A stretch of 64,000 nucleotides of DNA from Anisodus tanguticus (GCA_034509755.1 CM067544.1:19835001-19899000); one strand, 5' to 3'; numbered from the stretch's first letter, positions 49,951 through 59,388 are shown. Numbers and translations: made by a program. The notes: generated from the sequence alone by a model not told the origin.

Positions 49951-51650
49951 CCTGTAATTTTTGTCTCTATTGAATGTTTTTTCCTTATATTTTCTAAACG
50001 TATTTTTGTGTTTTTTATATTTACGTTCTGTCTCTTGGTTATCACATCCAAATATTAATCTCTTTTCTGTAAATCCACAAATTTCATTTAGTCCTAGTTT
50101 TTTTTTAACCTTTTTAACTTTTTGTTGAAACCTATATTCTTCACATTTTCTCATTAAATAAGCTCTTAATACTCTTATTTTTTCTCCTAAAGTATTTTCT
50201 TTTGGTTCTAACTGTTTGTATTCTTTAGTTATCTCTGTATTATATGGGGTTGGTAAATGATCATAATAAAGTTGTTGATATATTATTCCTTCTTCTGGTA
50301 AGAATCTCGCTTCATAATAGAATTTAGTAAAACTTATTGTATATTCTGGACGTTTATTAATCTTGCAACATTTCATATTGTTTAGATTCATTATTATTTC
50401 ACATTTTCTTTCTGCTAACACATTTTCTCTGGCTACTAGCCATCTTTCTCCTAAGAATTCTCTTTTTAATACCATATCGAATAACATTAATATTCCTTTC
50501 CAATCTTTTACATGGTGAAATATTTCTCCTTTCATTTGATAAGCTATGGCTTCAAACCAAAATGCTACTTTTCCAATCATTGTTTTAGATATTAATTCGT
50601 ACATATAGTCTAAATCACTAGTATGTGCTGAACTCATTAATGCTAAAGACATTACTATATTCCAATCATTTATTCTTTTACTTAATTCTTGTTCATCATA
50701 AACATTATCTAAGTCGAGAAAATATCCATTCATATTTATTCCTTGTGCCATTGATCCTACGAATTAGCTAAATTCTGCTCGATGTCCTACTGGTATATGT
50801 GGTGGTAACTTAGTGGGTTTTCTAGTTATAACTTCAAAAGCTGGATCTACCATTTCTTTTTCAGGGTAGTCATTTGTGTCTTCATTTATTATGTTGTCTG
50901 ATTCTATTTCTGTTTCAAAAGGTTCATTATATTCATCTTCTATATCGCTTTCAGGTTCTTCTTCTATAATTGCATTTACTCTTTGCATCTTTTGTAATGC
51001 TTCTAGTATTTGATTATTTTCTTGTACCATTTCAGAATTGTTGTCATCTTCTATTTCTTCTGTAATCTTTGCTACTTGTACTTCATCACCTATTATGGCT
51101 TCTTTATCTGTGCTACTGCTATTATTAGTATTAGCTTCTATTTCATTTTCATCACTGGTATTGTGTATTCTTCTTACCTTCTTTTTTCCTTTTAACCTTG
51201 CTATCTGTTGCTTCATAATATGTAATTCTTCTTTTAATTCACTCATTTCTTGTTTGACTAATTCCAATTCTTTCTTTGTTTTTTTATTTCTACCTTTGCC
51301 AATCTTAGTTCGTGTTTAGTATCTTTATACATAGTCTTGTATTTTTTATACTTTGTAAACCATTCTTCGGTGGTGGATAACTTTAATTTTGTATTTTCTT
51401 TTTCCAATTCTATTATCTTTTGGTTTTGGGCTTTATTTTCAAGTTTTAATTTTGTTATTTTTTCTTCAACATAAATTTTTTTTTCCTTCAAATTATCTTC
51501 ATTTTTTATTGAGGTTTCTTTAGGATCTTGTTTTTTCATAGGTTCATATTTATACCTTTCCTTTTCTAATATATCTTTTCATGATTTCTAATAAATGTAA
51601 CTACGCTATGCTCAGTATTACTCATCAGAATTGTCCTTTCTTACTTAATG
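49843..51650 (-). pseudogene. EPRV coat protein, copy B (minus strand)
   Basis: Runs from near 51630 (start overlapping the upstream ORF stop in TGATGAG) through a coiled coil (51539-51258), an acidic stretch (51267-50764) and the core (50751-49843). Lesions: an in-frame stop and shift near 51570, a shift near 51260, and GAA to TAA at about 50767. The C-terminal zinc knuckle is lost at the 49.8-49.9 kb junction. Confidence 0.8.
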
Positions 51651-52000
51651 CTTTTAGACCATCTAGTGTTTTTGCTACTTCTTTTGGTAGTTTTGGTTTT
51701 ATCTGACTTGGTTACTAGGTTCTGCTTCGTCTACGTGTTTTTCTTTTCCTTTGTTTACTTGGGCTACTATTGTATTTAGCTGTTCTATTATTAGTTTTAA
51801 TGTTGGTACTTCAGATACATTCCATAGTTTTGTGAGTTCTTCTCTTATTAGCTCGCGTGTTTGGACTTGATTTTCTTTTATTTCATCCATTCCTGTGAAA
51901 AGATTCTTTAATTTTTCTTTTATTATTAATTCTGTCCATATTTCATCAACTTTTTCGTTAAAATTACTCAGTGTTATTTACTCTTTTCATCCATCCATCT
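51640..52000 (-). pseudogene. EPRV small ORF, possible virion-associated protein
   Basis: An N-terminal helical part (MDEIKENQVQTRELIREELT, 51890) with open codons upstream to about 51970. After a shift near 51700 a basic tail ending LKALSKKGQF runs into the coat start. Position directly before coat and helix plus basic tail suggest the virion-associated protein of the family, but sequence similarity is too weak to be sure. Confidence 0.4.
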
Positions 52001-52007
52001 CCTATAC

Positions 52008-52190
52008 TTATCCATTTTTATCTGGTTTGTGGTTTATCTTTTCTAACTGTTCTATTTCGTTTTCCAATCTCATTTCCTTAGCACTATATTCCAAGTACTT
52101 AAGTTGTGAATCTATAAATTCTTCTAGTAACATCTGTTTTATTTGTTTTAATTTTCGTTTCTTTTTATCAATCTTATCTTGGATATTCAT
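52008..52190 (-). CDS. EPRV 60-aa ORF
   Basis: Begins in an ATGA overlap with the movement-protein/protease stop (52190-52187). Helical, charged (MNIQDKIDKKKRKLKQIKQM). Unbroken. Function unknown. Confidence 0.45.
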   Translation of the reverse strand: MNIQDKIDKKKRKLKQIKQMLLEEFIDSQLKYLEYSAKEMRLENEIEQLEKINHKPDKNG

Positions 52191-53464
52191 ATTTTATTAA
52201 CAAATCTTGTTTTACCTTGATCGGTTATTTCTATTCCATTATTAGTAATCCTATAATCTATCATAGTTAGAAAATCACTTCCTAATAATAATTCATTAAA
52301 ACTATCATATTCTATTACTGCGATGTTTATTTTGTATTCTAGATCTTGGATTTTAAATCTCAGATTAATGCTTCTGATAACTATTATTTATCTATCATTT
52401 TCAGGATAATTAAAGGTTTCTGGTGGAATTAGCTGACAATCTTCTTCTTTTGCTTTACTTATATGTATAAAGCTTTTTACGACTCCTGTATTAATTTCTG
52501 TTATACAATCAGTTGATGTAATTCCGTTGAATATAACTACTTTAATGCTCAATCTATTACTCGTCATATTTACTAAATTCATTGTTCTTGGTATTCTGGA
52601 GTTTTCTTGTTTTGTTATTGTTTCTTTTGTAATACTTAACCTTGATCCTTCTATCCTCGGTCTTATCTTTTGTAGCATTGTTGTGGTTCTTCTGCTAAAA
52701 TCCATATGTATTTCTTTTGGTATTGTTATTTTTGAGTTTTCTTTATGTTCTATTCTTTCTAGGATATCTTGATATATTTTTGGTACTAAAATATTCATTT
52801 CGTGTTGTTTCTTTATATGATGATTTCCTGTTAAGGCGTATACCATTTTTGTTTCTATACTTATGACTTTACTTCCTGGTGGCATCTTTATTCCATCTAA
52901 TTTGTAATGTAATGTTAAAGCTAAGTCTTTATGTTCATCTTTTAATGAAATACTAAAATCAGGTTGTACTGTAAATTTTAACTTTTGGTATATTAAATTT
53001 TCTTTTATTACTGATATTAATGCAACTTGTAAATTTTCTAGTATCCTGTCATCTAATATGTATATCTGTATTGGTGTATCTATATTTCTCTGAAAGTATG
53101 CTTTTATTGTAAATTCTACAACTCCAAAATATATATTTCTAGATTTTCTAGCTTCTTTGGTTGATAATTTTGATAATTCTCTTTTTATTATCTCATATGT
53201 TATCAGATTTATTCTGTCTTTTCCATTTACACTTGTTGTGTCTATTATATTTTCGTGTTTTTGGATTATATATCTTATTTCTTTATTCCTTTCAAACCAT
53301 TTTGTTTTAAATATCTTTTTTATCGAAAATTCTTCTTGTTCATTTTGTATTTTCTGATACGTTTCTGGTTTAAAACTTAATGTTTGTGTTGTTCCTCCTT
53401 CATATTCATCCATCTGATAGTGTGTATTATATAGGTATGTTGCTATCTCTTTTCCTTTATCCAT
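52187..53464 (-). pseudogene. EPRV movement protein with C-terminal retropepsin-like segment
   Basis: 425 codons in a single frame, with one in-frame TAA (codon 359, 52390-52388). The N-terminal two thirds is a 30K-superfamily movement protein: IYFGVVEFTIKAYFQ and IDTPIQIYILDDRI (about residues 108-135), and later KMVYALTGNHHIK. Such proteins form tubules for cell-to-cell movement. After about residue 310 the chain has ITEINTGVVKSFI and, past the stop, NELLLGSDFL, which match the two halves of an aspartic protease fold with N in place of the first catalytic D. It starts in an ATGGATAA overlap with the ORF before it. Confidence 0.82.
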
Positions 53465-53832
53465 ATTTTAATAGGTTTATATATTTATATTGTTCCTGTA
53501 TTATATTTTTCAAATCTGATATTTCACTATCTTTTCCGATTATTTCTCCTAATTTATTTTCCAATAACTTCGTATTTTTGTCTTATTTTTGTCTTATTAT
53601 TTCATTTTTTAATGCTAAACTATTTTTTTAGTTCTCTTATGACTTCTTTCTGATTTTCTATTTGTTCAGAGTTTTCTTGTAGGCGTTGGTCTCTTTCTTT
53701 TATTAGATCTATACCTATTCTGCAACTTACAATATGTTGATTTATATCTCTGTTATATTCTAATCTTTTCCCTGCTATGTAGGTTAGTTGTTCTAACATA
53801 TTTTGTTGTCTCCTTATTATTTCTTCATCCAT
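53457..53832 (-). pseudogene. EPRV coiled-coil ORF before movement protein
   Basis: Frame from ATG 53832 (MDEEIIRRQQNMLEQLTYIA). A one-base shift near 53624 and a stop near 53577 break it; the downstream part ends at TAA 53457 overlapping the movement-protein ATG. Strong heptad pattern. Function unknown. Confidence 0.5.
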
Positions 53833-54118
53833 AAGAACTACTGGTTGTAGATAGATCTGAGTCTATATTTTTTATAAATTCATTCTGTATTCTTATTTGT
53901 ACTTGTGTTTGTATTATCTGTCTGTATAACCTTGTTAGTTCTTCTGAACTTACGATTTTTTGGATCTGGTCTAAGTCTTTTTCTATTGCAAATATTCTTA
54001 TACTATACATTCTTTCCAGTTCTTTATTTTTCTTCATTTGTTTTAATAAAGTAACTTGTTTCTGACATAACCATTTCGCTTGATTTAACTTCTTAATATG
54101 ATCAAAAGATGAGTTCAT
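53825..54118 (-). CDS. EPRV 97-aa ORF
   Basis: Unbroken (MNSSFDHIKKLNQAKWLCQK), charged and helical. Ends in an 8-base overlap with the next start (ATGGATGA). Five-base gap from the ORF upstream. Function unknown. Confidence 0.45.
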   Translation of the reverse strand: MNSSFDHIKKLNQAKWLCQKQVTLLKQMKKNKELERMYSIRIFAIEKDLDQIQKIVSSEELTRLYRQIIQTQVQIRIQNEFIKNIDSDLSTTSSSYG

Positions 54119-54121
54119 GTT

Positions 54122-54439
54122 TTAATAATGATTTGTTTCAAAACTTAAATCTATTATTAAATCTCTTATTATACGATCGTGTACTATAATTTCTATGTTT
54201 ATTTCGTCTATTTGTCTACGCGCTGCTGCTGCATCCTGACATATTTTATTTATTTTTTCTATTATTTCTATGTTATAGAACCATTTTTCTTTTTTCATCT
54301 GTTCTAACCATTTGTTCTGTGCTTTTAATAATTCTTCAGTTGTTTCTTTCATTTTTATTAAACGGTGTTTAATATCTCTACATTTCCATATCATCTTATT
54401 ATACTTAATTATTTTTGTGAAAGATTTAATAGTTCTCAT
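54122..54439 (-). CDS. EPRV 105-aa ORF
   Basis: The start at 54439 is chosen because it overlaps the upstream stop in ATGA; an earlier in-frame Met at 54451 lies inside the preceding ORF. Lys/Glu/Ile-rich, helical (MRTIKSFTKIIKYNKMIW). Function unknown. Confidence 0.45.
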   Translation of the reverse strand: MRTIKSFTKIIKYNKMIWKCRDIKHRLIKMKETTEELLKAQNKWLEQMKKEKWFYNIEIIEKINKICQDAAAARRQIDEINIEIIVHDRIIRDLIIDLSFETNHY

Positions 54440-54604
54440 TCTGAATTCCAATTTTCTGTATCAAATTGTTCTAGATTGTTATTATCACTAGTTTCATCTG
54501 ATTCATAATCATAAAGTTTATATGTGTTGTAGATATCAGTCCAGTTCATGTTTTTAGTAGTGTTTATATCTGATTTTGTCCTATTTAAAGCTCTGATACC
54601 AATT
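54436..54604 (-). pseudogene. EPRV first ORF, downstream half
   Basis: ATG at 54549 opens 37 codons (MNWTDIYNTYKLYDYESDET...). The frame stays open upstream for 17 more codons through the primer site to the junction at 54604. The upstream half of the same frame is the membrane-segment ORF in the leader copies (45061-44903, 56908-57066), so this looks like one ORF cut at the primer site. Acidic, Asn-rich. Confidence 0.55.
54590..54601 (-). other. EPRV minus-strand primer binding site
   Basis: TGGTATCAGAGC on the minus strand, complementary to the 3' end of initiator tRNA-Met, the standard caulimovirid primer. The viral minus-strand discontinuity would lie here. Immediately beyond (54604-54606) the sequence switches to an inverted transactivator copy. 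Confidence 0.85.
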
Positions 54605-54605
54605 A

Positions 54606-55417
54606 CTCAAATACCAACATCACAAATACTATCCATGGCCGAGAAACTAACATTCTCTCCAGAGATCATTACTACCTATGAAGCTATTACCAAATACTTT
54701 ACCTATAAATCCAATCCCAACATACTACGAGCCTCAAGATTTAGTAAATATCCGAGATATTTATGTCTTGATAAAACAGATCCAAATGTTGCCTATAAAC
54801 TTTTTAAGTATGGATTTCTAGATAAAATTATGGTAGATGACACCCTTAACAGCATATCAAAATTATCAAATACTATATACCAGTCAGTCCAATCCATGAA
54901 AGAAACGTTTGGACCAGGAATTTATGGAATACAAATATTCGATGCCTCCACAGACTTGATAGGAAAACCTATCGTTTTATGTCAACTGTTTAAAGCAGGA
55001 AGGAATACTAATATCGCTGGAGAAAACACAGACTCCAAGAAAGAGATACCATGCAAGATAAATCAATTTCAAGAATGGCTAAGCAACAAAAAAGCCATTG
55101 GACTAGCAACCCTAGCAGGAAGACTGGAAGATATGATAAAAACAGGTAAAGCAAGTATCATTGGAACTACAAAAGGAGGAGAAGTAGAAGAATTAGTTAC
55201 AATATATTACAATCATGACATAGTAATCCAAGATACAGTGGAACTCACAAATATGATGAACCGGATAATAAATCTAAAACACAAACATGCCAAGGAAACA
55301 ATAGAGCAAGATCAGGCTATAACCAAGCAAAAAAGGAAGCCAATAGCCTTACGAGATATGAGCATAAAACAAGTTATGAGCATAAAAGAAGAAGGATCTT
55401 CTGATCCGTTCTCATAA
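54606..55417 (+). pseudogene. EPRV transactivator-like ORF, right copy
   Basis: Lacks the N-terminal part seen in the left copy; starts in the ITQIPTSQ linker at the inverted junction. The rest (MAEKLTFSPEIITTYEAITK to EEGSSDPFS) is unbroken and differs from the left copy at roughly fourteen residues by eye. Confidence 0.7.
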
Positions 55418-55431
55418 TAGCATATTAGCGA

Positions 55432-55780
55432 GTGGGGAATAATGTAGTTTTTACTACAACAAAACCCATTAATAGCATAATAGCCGGTGGGGAATAATGT
55501 AGTTTTTACTACAACAAAACCCATTAATAGCATAATAGCCGGTGGGGAATAATGTAGTTTTACTACAAAATTCCATCATATCAGTTCACCAAGGATCATG
55601 TAGTTTAACTACTTGATGCCTAAAGATATCAGCATAATAGCATAACAATTTGGCCCAATGTGATTTATCACACAAAGCCCAAAAACAGATATCAGCATAA
55701 TAAGCAATTGGCCCAATGTGATTTATCACATAGAGCCCAAAACAAATATCAGCATAATAGCAAAAATATTAGCAAAACAA
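55432..55780 (+). repeat. EPRV intergenic repeats, right copy
   Basis: Three 55-bp units start at 55432, 55487 and 55542, each with the palindrome GTAGTTTTTACTAC (the last one shortened). Two roughly 57-bp units follow, with TGTGATTTATCACA and GATATCAGCATAATA, near 55650 and 55708. Confidence 0.85.
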
Positions 55781-56243
55781 CGGAGGAGAAAAAGTGACAA
55801 AGAACGGAGCAAAAGAAAGAAATGAAAACGACAGCAACGGAGGAAAAGAAATATGCCAATCATATCAACCTCTACAATAATAGCAAAAAGACAAGAATCA
55901 AAGGAAACGACAAAGAAGACAAGGATAGCAACAACGCAGATAAAAGATGCCGAAAAAGCAGATAAGATATTAGCATTCGGACAACAATATCAGCAAGTGG
56001 AAACAGACAAGATATTAGCATTCGGACAACAAATATCAGCAAAAGGAGATATCAAGCAAACGGACAGACACCAATAATAACAAGAAGACAAAAAAGTCTC
56101 AATCATGGCAGACAAGATATCAGCACAAGTCAACAAAAACGGCAAATGGAATCCAGACGGATGAAAAAGAAGAGAATATATCAATTTTAGCTTTTACTTT
56201 TACTGTAACATGAATAGTAGCAGGAATAGTAAAGTCGCCAAAT

Positions 56244-56340
56244 ACTGTAGCACCACGGTAAAGGTCGCACGGTAAAGGTCATATTACTGTAGCAATAGGA
56301 AAAGCCATATTACTGTAGCACCCCGAGGTAATCTATATAA
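56244..56340 (+). promoter_or_regulatory. EPRV promoter, right copy
   Basis: ACTGTAGCA boxes at 56244, 56286 and 56312, followed by TATATAAGG at 56334. Resembles a 35S-type pararetroviral promoter in layout. It points into the leader and then into inverted coat copy C. Confidence 0.7.
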
Positions 56341-56907
56341 GGAGCCTCATTGTATCAGTTACGAACAAGTCTTTGGGAAATACAAAACTCAACCTTTGAT
56401 ATATCTCTCTCTCTAAAATACTCTCTCAAACATATACTATCTCTCTAAGATTCAGAAATCTAATAGTCTCATATTAGTCAAATATCATGTCTTGCTAATA
56501 ACCTTATATCAATCTATATTCCCTACAGAGTAATATTATAATCTAAGAGAATCTACTTCAAAAAATCATAAGAACAAGATATTAACTTTGAAGAATATAG
56601 AATTAAACACATATTAGTTCAGGAACCTTGACTGTTACTGGAATTGTCGGAAAGAACTGTAGAAACTCCTAAGCACCTAGGCCATAGTACCCGTAGAGAG
56701 GAAGCAAGAAGGGGAAGGTTGCCAGGGTGATGTTGAGTATACCTGCATTGATCCGAAGATTGCTGTAAAAGGTATGGTTTCTTTACCAGTATGTTTTAAT
56801 TCTGTATTTAATAAGTTAATTTCTGTGATTATGATTTTGATTAGTAGGATTTCTATGATTATGATATTAAGAATCTGGAAGAGATTATAGATTGGTTTAA
56901 ATTAAAA
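56341..56907 (+). other. EPRV leader, right copy
   Basis: Transcribed leader candidate with CTCTCTCTC tracts. From about 56680 a frame without ATG reads ...VERKQEGEGCQGDVEY..., and the left copy has the same frame open with a 3-bp indel. It ends near a donor-like AAAAG|GTATGG (56770). Confidence 0.5.
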
Positions 56908-57066
56908 ATGGTTATAGCAGTTATAACAATTGTGTTTATAATACTTGTTAGTTATTACCTTAAATTCCGCAATAATCGTAATAATGTTAAAAATAATAGT
57001 GAAAATACCACTGATGTTCTTCCCTCTTTAGGGTTATCAAGTGAGGAGAAGATCCGCCCCGAAATT
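56908..57066 (+). pseudogene. EPRV membrane-segment ORF, right copy
   Basis: Same 53 codons as the viral part of the chimeric ORF on the left, with a few substitutions (NNVKNNSENT). It breaks at GAAATT|GATGC, the same base position as the left copy, and runs out of frame into a piece of transactivator upstream DNA (57067-57145). Confidence 0.75.
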
Positions 57067-57145
57067 GATGCTCTCCAAAAGATAACATGGAAAATACAAA
57101 CTTTCCTACCCTCAGTTCAAGACTAGCACACCTACCATCAACATC

Positions 57146-58622
57146 CCAAATATTAATCTCTTTTCTGTAAATCCACATATTTCTTTTAGTCCTAATTTCT
57201 TATATTTTTTAACCTTTTGTTGTAACCTATATTCTTCGCATTTTCTCATTAAATAAGCTCTTAATACTCTTATTTTTTCTCCTAAAGTATTTTCTTTTGG
57301 TTCTAATTGTTTGTATTCTTTAGTTATCTCTGTATTATATGGGGTTGGTAAATGATCATAATAAAGTTGTTGGTATATTATTCCTTCATCTGGTAAGAAT
57401 CTCGCTTCATAATAGAATTTAGTAAAACTTATCGTATATTCTGGTAGTTTATTAATCTTACAACATTTCATATTGTTTAGATTCATTATTATTTCACATT
57501 TTCTTTCTGCTAACACATTTTCTCTGGCTACTAGCCATCTTTCTCCTAAGAATTCTCTTTTTAATACCATATCGAATAACATTAATATTCCTTTCCAATC
57601 TTTTACATAGTGAAATATTTCTCCTTTCATTTGATAAGCTATGGTTTCAAACCAAAATGCTACTTTTCCAATCATTGTTTTAGATATTAATTCGTACATA
57701 TAGTCTAAATCACTAGTATGTGCTGAACTCATTAATGCTAAAGACATTCCTATATTCCAATCATTTATTCTTTTACTTAATTCTTGTTCATCATAAACAT
57801 TATCTAAGTCGAGAAAATATCCATTCATATTTATTCCTTGTGCCATTGATCCTACGAATTCGCTAAATTCTGCTCGATGTCCTACTGGTATATGTGGTGG
57901 TAACTTAGTGGGTTTTCTAGTTATAACTTCTAAAGATGGATCTACCATTTCTTTTTCAGGGTAGTCGTTTGTGTCTTCATTTATTATGTTGTCTGACTCT
58001 ATTTCTGTTTCAAAAGGTTCATTATATTCATCTTCTTTATCGCTTTCAGGTTCTTCTTCTATAATTGCATTTACTCTTTGCATCTTTTGTAATGCTTCTA
58101 GTATTTGATTATTTTCTTGTACCATTTCAGAATTGTTGTCATCTTCTATTTCTTCTGTAATCTTTGCTACTTGTACTTCATCACCTATTACGGCTTCTTT
58201 ATCTGTGCTACTGATATTATTAGTATTAGCTTCTATTTCATTTTTCATCACTGGTATTGTGTATTCTTCTTACCTTCTTTTTTCCTTTTAACCTTGCTAT
58301 CTGTTGCTTCATAATATGTAATTCTTCTTTTAATTCACTCATCTTTTGTTTGACTGATTCCAATTCTTTCTTTGTTTCTTTTATTTCTACCTTTGCCAAT
58401 CTTAGTTCGTGTTTAGTATCTTTATACATAGTCTTGTATTTTTTATACTTTGTAAACCATTCTTCGTTGGTGGATAACTTTAATTTTGCATTTTCTTTTT
58501 CCAATTTTATTATCTTTTGGCTTTGGGCTTTATTTTCAAGTTTTAATTTTGTTATTTTTTCTTCAACATAAATATTTTTTTCCTTCAAATTATCTTCATT
58601 TTTTATTGAGGTTTCTTTAGGA
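57146..58622 (-). pseudogene. EPRV coat protein, copy C (minus strand)
   Basis: Coiled coil (58620-58260, KLKLENKAQSQKIIKLEKEN), a one-base shift near 58245, then acidic region and core (58251-57150) without further stops. Truncated at both ends: at 58622 it abuts the PERK exon in the shared GATCC; at about 57148 it meets an inverted transactivator piece. It lacks the zinc knuckle. Confidence 0.8.
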
Positions 58623-58645
58623 TCTCCTTCCAGAGCTCTGACTAC

Positions 58646-58914
58646 CTGCTCATTTTCAAAAAAATAATTCAAGTTTAACAATCTGCATGTGAACTAGGGC
58701 AGTGGACCAAGTGTCTTTACAGCATTAAGCTATATATTTAGTTAGTCCACATGGTAGTTTTAACCCGTGAAATTTCCTCAGTGCGGATGAGGTTGTAACA
58801 TCCTCAAGATTTCCTCAATGAAATGCGTTAAGTGCTACTCGAGATTTAATCAATTCACCAAGTTTCAGTGCATATTAACTAGAGGAAACAACTCTTCTGG
58901 AAAAGATTGTCTAC
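58646..58914 (-). other. PERK intron
   Basis: 269 bp between CAG|GTAGACAATC (58915/58914) and AGCAG|GTAGTCAGAG (58646/58645). Non-coding. Confidence 0.75.
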
Positions 58915-59148
58915 CTGACTCATGCGTGGCCGACGTCTTGCGGAATGACGCACACAAGCAGCAGCACAAGCAACCATCCTACGCCACCTCATTATGGTTA
59001 TACTCATTTCCTAAACGTGGATCAATAGGGGAATCAAACTTCTCGTCTTTAAGAGCTCGTGTAAGCTGAGGCCTTGCCTGTAACAAACAAAGCAGGTAAT
59101 AACTAACATCTTCTATATGAATGCAGAACCAGTGATGGCAAGGAAAAG

Positions 59149-59388
59149 TATTAGCGAATATTCTCAGAATATTCTCCGTATATAATTTGTATAATTAAGG
59201 TAACTTAGGATTCTAACGGTATAATAATGGTAGATGTATAATTAAGGTAACTTAGGATTCTAACTGTATTAGGAATCAACCTTTGTAAGGTAAGTTAGGA
59301 TTCGTACCATATTAGGAATCAACCTTGTACAGCTATATATATTGTGAATAATGAAAGGAATCCCCAAGGGAAATTATTCCATCTTTCA
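59149..59388 (+). repeat. 5' LTR of copia element 4
   Basis: 240 bp starting TATTAGCGAATATTCTCAG (TA instead of TG) and ending ATCTTTCA. Contains an internal duplication of about 34 bp (GTATAATTAAGGTAACTTAGGATTCTAAC twice) not present in the 3' LTR. Confidence 0.85.

Larger units (their letters stand above)
44903..58622. mobile_element. Endogenous pararetrovirus cluster (Caulimoviridae), rearranged
   Basis: About 13.7 kb of viral DNA in alternating orientations. Segments left to right: promoter/leader (-, to 46.4 kb), transactivator-like (-), pol stub (-), small ORF (-), coat zinc-knuckle (-), coat copy A (+, from 48661), coat copy B (-, from 49843), VAP-like, movement-protein and small ORFs (-) up to the primer site at 54601, transactivator copy (+), promoter/leader (+), coat copy C (-). 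Movement protein, coat zinc knuckle, retropepsin traces and Met-tRNA primer site identify the family. The genus is undecided. No RT/RNase H was found. Many frameshifts and stops, so no intact genome is present. Confidence 0.9.
44624..59077 (-). pseudogene. PERK: PERK-type receptor-like kinase, last exons, split by EPRV
   Basis: Three pieces of one gene. Exon 59077-58915 encodes the end of the kinase domain (ARPQLTRALKDEKFDSPIDP ... CVRHSARRRPRMSQ) with intact AG and GT edges. A 269-bp intron follows (58914-58646). The next exon starts at 58645 with VVRALEGD and is cut at about 58622 by viral DNA. It resumes at 44902 with GIRPGHSTVYSSYGSSDYD and ends SRGFSGSKGFGESS at the 44624-44626 stop. PERKs are plasma-membrane kinases with a Pro-rich wall-facing domain; only the C-lobe end and tail are seen here. 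One extra base (58981) shifts the frame in the first exon. About eight to ten residues expected between the halves are absent. The upstream exons lie past the copia insertion or outside the window. Confidence 0.9.

Noticed and set aside
55432..55780. CRISPR-like array
   Set aside because: Repeats are tandem without unique spacers, in a plant viral insertion.
55853..56077. 74-codon ORF in the EPRV intergenic region, present in both arms
   Set aside because: The frame is made by the duplicated ATATTAGCATTCGGACAACAA segment; copies differ without codon bias, and no upstream ORF coupling is seen. Kept as a repeat, not a gene.
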